A stretch of 9,708 nt of DNA from Chloroflexota bacterium (GTDB lineage Bacteria; Chloroflexota; Anaerolineae; Aggregatilineales; UBA3940). Positions 6,716-9,708 of this stretch are shown piece after piece; position 1 is the first letter of the stretch, and the number at the start of each line of letters is the position of its first letter. The position numbers were made by a program, and so were the translations under genes. The stretch spans positions 1-9,708 of the forward strand of contig JAHEME010000075.1 of the NCBI GenBank assembly GCA_024643825.1, given 5' to 3'. The notes beneath the pieces were generated by a model. It had not been told where the DNA came from, searched no databases, and saw only the letters and a list, made by a program, of their open reading frames with translations.

Positions 6716-7258
6716 TTATCCCCCGGCGAGCTTTACCTGTGCGTCGAGGATGTCGGGGGTGATCATGCCGCTATGACGGTAGATGATCTGCCCGGCAGGA
6801 TCGATGATGAGTGTGGTCGGGAGGCCATTGATCCCCTGGCTGATGGCGATGCTGCTGGTTGGGTCTACCAGCGCAGGGAAGGAAAACCCGTTCTGTTCCA
6901 TGAATGCCCGCGCCATCAGAGGGTCTTCCCCATCGTTGATGGCTACGAGGATGAAATCCCCATCGGGAAGATGCGCCCGATAGTACGCATCGAGATCGGG
7001 CATCTCCTCACGGCATGGAGGACACCACGTTGCCCAGAAATTTACGGCGACGGTTTTCCCCGAATAATCGGATAGGGTGAATGGCTGCCCATTGACATCC
7101 TGAAGAGTGAAATCAAACCGATCCATCCGAGCATTCGCGCCGGAGAATAGCATCAGCAGCAAAGCTCCCAATAATGCTACGATCCCAATCAGCACAAGCG
7201 TCCTGGGAAGCTTGCGTCTGTGCGAATCTGTATGCCTATTCTGGCGAGATTGAGTCAT
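6716..7258 (-). CDS. TlpA/ResA-like thioredoxin-fold protein, membrane-anchored or exported
   Basis: A 180-residue thiol-disulfide oxidoreductase of the TlpA/ResA/AhpC-TSA group, which usually reduces cysteines outside the membrane, for example on apocytochrome c. Seen: a basic N-terminus with RRK (14-16), one hydrophobic segment (about 20-39), then ANA (41-43), a possible signal-peptidase site. The thioredoxin domain follows, with FTLQDVNGQPFTLSDYSGK (50-68), the active site WCPPC (78-82) in NFWATWCPPCREEMP, and the cis-proline loop GLPTT (145-149). Length and layout fit ResA/TlpA. Whether the segment is cleaved or stays as an anchor is not clear. No cytochrome-biogenesis genes (ccdA, resB, ccm) are near, so the partner is unknown. 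The start at 7258 gives a complete signal segment, with AGGA close upstream. It is a single gene, convergent to metG and divergent from psuK. Confidence 0.92.
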   Translation of the reverse strand: MTQSRQNRHTDSHRRKLPRTLVLIGIVALLGALLLMLFSGANARMDRFDFTLQDVNGQPFTLSDYSGKTVAVNFWATWCPPCREEMPDLDAYYRAHLPDGDFILVAINDGEDPLMARAFMEQNGFSFPALVDPTSSIAISQGINGLPTTLIIDPAGQIIYRHSGMITPDILDAQVKLAGG

Positions 7259-7280
7259 TATCCTGTTCCATCCTGGTGAT

Positions 7281-7310
7281 TTCTTCTTATTTCATCTTAT
7301 TTCATCTTAT
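7281..7310. repeat. Three tandem 10-bp repeats in the leader of the thioredoxin-like gene
   Basis: TTCTTCTTAT is followed by two exact copies of TTCATCTTAT: three units at 10-bp period, the first with one mismatch. They lie 23-52 bp upstream of the thioredoxin-like start codon. A period close to one helical turn is what direct-repeat operators show, but a short slippage repeat is equally possible. Confidence 0.8.
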
Positions 7311-7358
7311 CCCATGCCGATAGCCTGCGGGTACGAAGACTCTCACCCTTTTTTGAGG

Positions 7359-7367
7359 AATATATCA
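7359..7367 (-). promoter_or_regulatory. Candidate extended -10 promoter for the thioredoxin-like gene
   Basis: On the minus strand TGATATATT appears: TATATT (five of six to TATAAT) preceded by the extended TGn element. Transcription would start near 7352, leaving a leader of about 93 nt that contains the 10-bp repeats. No good -35 is seen, which is tolerable for an extended -10. Confidence 0.4.
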
Positions 7368-7394
7368 TCAAGAATCCTGATGGCTGGATGATTG

Positions 7395-7422
7395 TTGTCC
7401 TGTTGTAGTGGTCTGCTATGTG
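7395..7422 (+). promoter_or_regulatory. Candidate promoter for psuK-psuG
   Basis: TTGTCC (7395-7400), a 16-bp spacer and TATGTG (7417-7422), with TGC just before the -10 as an extended element. Transcription would begin about 44 nt before the psuK ATG. Both hexamers are imperfect, so confidence is limited. Confidence 0.35.
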
Positions 7423-7472
7423 TGCTACGCTCTGCGTAGTTCCAGCGAAATCACTTCAGAGGGGGAAATAGC

Positions 7473-8408
7473 ATGAACGAGGCTGGTCATGTGCTGGTCA
7501 TTGGAGGAGCCAACCTCGATATTCGGGGCCGCCCGATACGCACCCCCGTATCGAGCAGTTCGACGCCCGGCAGCATTCAGATCAGCCCTGGTGGAGTTGC
7601 TCGCAACATCGCGGAGAATCTGGCACGGTTGGAAGTTGAGACGATCCTGCTGACAGCCGTCGGGGATGACGATGGCGGGGAACGTATTCTTGGGCAGGCG
7701 GCTGGCGCAGGCATCGATATCAGCGAAGCATTGATTGTCGAAAACGCCCGGACGGGCGCGTATATGGCGATCCTTGATGAGGATGGCGGGCTTGTGACGG
7801 CTATTGACGATAACAGCATCATGAAGGCGCTTACACCCGCGTACTTCCAGCAACGGAAGGCGCTCTTTGAAGAGGCTTCGCTGGTCGCCGTGGATGCGAA
7901 TTTGACTCCCGATTCGCTGGCGACTGTTGTGAGTCAGTGCCGCGAATATGACGTGCCGCTGTACGGTGATCCTACATCTACCGCACTTTCGGAACGATTT
8001 AAGCCTCATTTAGTCAGTTTTTCGATGATCTCGCCAAACGCGTTGGAAGCGCAGGCATTGTGCGGAAAATTCTTTGATGCCAGCGATCCTGATGCGGCGC
8101 TGGTGGCCGCCAACCAGTTGATCGGTATGGGTGTACAAACGGTGTTCATTGCACTGGCGGAGTTTGGGGTGATCTACGCGACCAACGAAACACGAGGGCA
8201 TGTTACCGCCTTGCAGACGCCCATTGTAGACCCAACAGGGGCCGGGGATGCGATGACGGCTGCGATCATCTTTGGCCTGCGTGAGGAGATTCCGCTGGAC
8301 GAATGCGTGGCGCTGGGCGTGACTGCCGCCGCACTTACGCTTCGGTCCAGCGAGACGGTGCGTTCTGATCTCTCGGTCGATCTACTCTATGACGAATTGA
8401 TTGTTTAG
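7473..8408 (+). CDS. psuK: PfkB-family kinase, probable pseudouridine kinase
   Basis: Probably phosphorylates pseudouridine at the 5' position with ATP, the first step of pseudouridine breakdown in the cytosol. The 311-residue length and both PfkB signatures are present: SPGGVARNIAENLARL (38-53), and DPTGAGDAM (253-261), whose Asp259 is the expected catalytic base and whose GAGD forms the anion hole. The N-terminus VIGGANLDIRGRP (9-21) resembles the YeiC/PsuK group. The sugar-kinase family is certain. The substrate is inferred mainly from the next gene, four bases downstream, which encodes the matching glycosidase. Without that neighbour a ribokinase- or fructokinase-like role could not be excluded. 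The start is well supported by AGAGGGGG (7458-7465), seven bases before the ATG. Confidence 0.9.
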   Translation: MNEAGHVLVIGGANLDIRGRPIRTPVSSSSTPGSIQISPGGVARNIAENLARLEVETILLTAVGDDDGGERILGQAAGAGIDISEALIVENARTGAYMAILDEDGGLVTAIDDNSIMKALTPAYFQQRKALFEEASLVAVDANLTPDSLATVVSQCREYDVPLYGDPTSTALSERFKPHLVSFSMISPNALEAQALCGKFFDASDPDAALVAANQLIGMGVQTVFIALAEFGVIYATNETRGHVTALQTPIVDPTGAGDAMTAAIIFGLREEIPLDECVALGVTAAALTLRSSETVRSDLSVDLLYDELIV

Positions 8409-8412
8409 GCTC

Positions 8413-9327
8413 ATGATCAACTCAGACTTTTTCAAAATTTCTCCTGATGTACAAGAGGCCCTCGCAGAGGGTCGCCCGGTGGTTGCGCTGGAATCGACTG
8501 TGATTTCGCATGGGCTGCCTCGGCCTACCAATCTAGAGACCGCGCGGTGTGTGGAAGCCGCCATTCGAGAAGAAGGAGCCGTGCCTGCCACCATCGGGAT
8601 TGTGGAAGGCACGATCATTGTTGGTTTGAACGATGCTCAATTGGAGCATCTTGCTGATGCAGACGATATTCGTAAAGTCTCTCGGCGGGATTTCGGCATC
8701 GTGATTTCGCAGAAAGGTTCGGGGGCTACCACAGTTGCGGGCACGATGATCGCTGCGCACCACGCGGGTATTCAGGTATTCGCTACCGGCGGGATTGGGG
8801 GTGTGCATCGCGGTGACTCTGGCGACATCTCTGCCGACCTGCCGGAACTGGCGCAGACCCCGGTGGCGGTGGTGTGTGCCGGGGCCAAGGCGATCCTTGA
8901 TTTGCCCCGAACGCTGGAATGGTTGGAGACGGCAGGTGTACCCATCATCGGCTATCAAACTGAGATGTTCCCGGCATTTTACGCGACCAGCAGTGATCTT
9001 CCTGTGGATGTATGTGTACAAACCCCAAAGGAGGTCGCTGCGATCCTGCAGGCGCGATGGTCGTTAGAGCCTCGTGGCGGGGTACTGATCACGGTTCCGC
9101 CCCCCTCCGATCTGGCACTCGCATCGGCAGACATGGAACAGGTGATAGAGGCGGCGCTGATCACAGCAAAGGAAGCGGGGATTCGCGGTAAAGAGGTTAC
9201 ACCCTTCTTGCTCACCCGTGTCAGTGAACTCACCGAAGGGCGCAGCCTTGCGGTTAATCTGGCTCTTTTGGAGCAGAATGCGCGCGTGGCTGCTCGGATT
9301 GCGGGTGCGATAGTATCTCACGAATAG
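8413..9327 (+). CDS. psuG: Pseudouridine-5'-phosphate glycosidase
   Basis: Cleaves the C-C glycosidic bond of pseudouridine 5'-phosphate to uracil and ribose 5-phosphate, acting after PsuK. The 304 residues match PsuG throughout. Expected catalytic residues, by correspondence with the E. coli enzyme: Glu27 in ALESTVISHGLP, Lys88 in DIRKVSRRD, His132 in GGIGGVHRG, the metal-binding Asp142 in DISADL, and Lys159 in CAGAKAILDLP. NLALLEQNA near the C-terminus is also typical. I chose the ATG at 8413, four bases past the psuK stop, over the overlapping TTG at 8401. The AGG at 8407-8409 is too close to be a good ribosome site, so translational coupling to psuK is likely (inference). The gene is intact and followed by a terminator. 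E. coli PsuG is 312 residues, so length agrees. Confidence 0.97.
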   Translation: MINSDFFKISPDVQEALAEGRPVVALESTVISHGLPRPTNLETARCVEAAIREEGAVPATIGIVEGTIIVGLNDAQLEHLADADDIRKVSRRDFGIVISQKGSGATTVAGTMIAAHHAGIQVFATGGIGGVHRGDSGDISADLPELAQTPVAVVCAGAKAILDLPRTLEWLETAGVPIIGYQTEMFPAFYATSSDLPVDVCVQTPKEVAAILQARWSLEPRGGVLITVPPPSDLALASADMEQVIEAALITAKEAGIRGKEVTPFLLTRVSELTEGRSLAVNLALLEQNARVAARIAGAIVSHE

Positions 9328-9340
9328 CGACAAAATGTCG
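9328..9340 (+). other. Small hairpin directly after the psuG stop
   Basis: CGACA (9328-9332) and TGTCG (9336-9340) form a 5-bp stem with an AAA loop, starting at the first base after the stop codon. There is no T tract. It precedes the main terminator by 17 nt and may only add 3'-end structure. Confidence 0.4.
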
Positions 9341-9357
9341 ATTGCTGGTGAACGAGG

Positions 9358-9387
9358 CCGGGGTCGCAAGCCCCGGTTGTTTCTTTT
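9358..9387 (+). terminator. Intrinsic terminator of psuK-psuG
   Basis: CCGGGG (9358-9363) pairs with CCCCGG (9371-9376) around TCGCAAG, followed by TTGTTTCTTTT. This GC-rich stem with a U-rich tail lies 30 nt after psuG and 18 nt before the transporter start. The transporter therefore either relies on read-through or has a promoter hidden within psuG or this gap. Confidence 0.85.
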
Positions 9388-9404
9388 CCATTCTATGAGG
9401 TCCT

Positions 9405-9708
9405 ATGTCTGACATATCTTCTGCGAGAACTTCTCCACGCATTCAGGTTATTCTAGCTTTTGCCGCGATCTATCTGATCTGGGGGTCTACCTATCTGGCA
9501 ATCCTGTACGCCATCGAATCCCTGCCTCCATTCTTTATGGCAGGCACACGCTTTCTGGTCGCGGGGAGTTTGATGTTTGCGCTGGCAAAATCGCGGGGGG
9601 CGGTGATGCCCACCCGGATTCATTGGCGGTCAACCCTGGTCATCGGCGCGTTGATGCTGATGGTGGCAAATGGAGGCGTGACCTGGTCGGAGCAGCGAGT
9701 CCCCTCCG
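9405..9708 (+). CDS. EamA/DMT-superfamily transporter, YedA-like, 3'-truncated by window end
   Basis: Only 101 residues are visible; the frame runs off the window. The protein starts MSDISSARTSPRIQVILAF, followed by the first membrane helix with IYLIWGSTYLAI (22-33), a second with PPFFMAGTRFLVAGSLMFAL, a basic loop, and a third (about 78-91) ending in NGGVTWSEQRVPS. WGSTYLAI and the NGG-W-EQ-VPS pattern are typical of ten-helix EamA (DMT) inner-membrane carriers of the YedA/RhtA type, which move small metabolites, often outwards. GAGG (9397-9400) precedes the ATG by four bases. The substrate cannot be told. The position after psuK-psuG hints at nucleoside or base traffic, but a terminator separates them, so the link is weak. 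Confidence 0.88.
   Translation, partial: MSDISSARTSPRIQVILAFAAIYLIWGSTYLAILYAIESLPPFFMAGTRFLVAGSLMFALAKSRGAVMPTRIHWRSTLVIGALMLMVANGGVTWSEQRVPS

Noticed and set aside
8401..8412. TTG start for psuG overlapping the psuK stop
   Set aside because: The ATG at 8413 gives a usual PsuG N-terminus and is the better codon; the TTG has no ribosome site.
1..9708. Defence system, CRISPR array, prophage or insertion sequence
   Set aside because: No spaced repeats, transposase, integrase, nuclease or phage genes are visible. All long frames are accounted for by housekeeping or metabolic families.

Overview
The window reads as an ordinary stretch of a free-living bacterial chromosome, moderately GC-rich and densely packed with well-conserved metabolic genes. 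A single-chain pyruvate:ferredoxin oxidoreductase points to a strict or facultative anaerobe. The gene mix would fit Chloroflexota (Anaerolineae-like): PFOR followed by a dihydroorotate-dehydrogenase-like protein, a MetRS with a FSKS signature, and a psuK-psuG pair. That placement is an inference from gene style only; no rRNA or marker phylogeny is available here.

Layout. (1) Positions 1-3900, plus strand: the 5'-truncated PFOR gene (nifJ/por), then 48 nt later a DHOD-like flavoprotein gene, probably one operon. (2) 3921-3959: a bidirectional terminator hairpin at the convergent junction with cysC (APS kinase), which runs on the minus strand to 3980. (3) 4526-4915: a divergent control region. 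It has a cysC promoter facing left and a TATAAT promoter facing right, which starts a structured RNA of about 220 nt ending in a textbook intrinsic terminator just before metG. This is the most interesting non-coding element in the window. (4) 4916-6673: metG. It converges on a minus-strand TlpA/ResA-like thioredoxin gene (6716-7258), with a hairpin terminator between them. (5) 7259-7472: a second divergent promoter region with three tandem 10-bp repeats. (6) 7473-9327: psuK and psuG, which degrade pseudouridine (kinase, then C-C glycosidase, giving uracil and ribose 5-phosphate). A strong terminator follows. (7) 9405-end: the N-terminal third of an EamA/DMT-family membrane transporter, cut by the window edge.

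The genes form several small, independently terminated units rather than one pathway: pyruvate oxidation to acetyl-CoA with reduced ferredoxin, sulfate activation, Met-tRNA charging, extracytoplasmic thiol chemistry, and modified-nucleoside salvage. I see no mobile element, CRISPR array, tRNA, rRNA or phage gene. I do not see a clearly new multi-gene system. The best candidates for something undescribed are the metG leader RNA and the DHOD-like protein, whose residues at the orotate-site positions do not match true DHODs.
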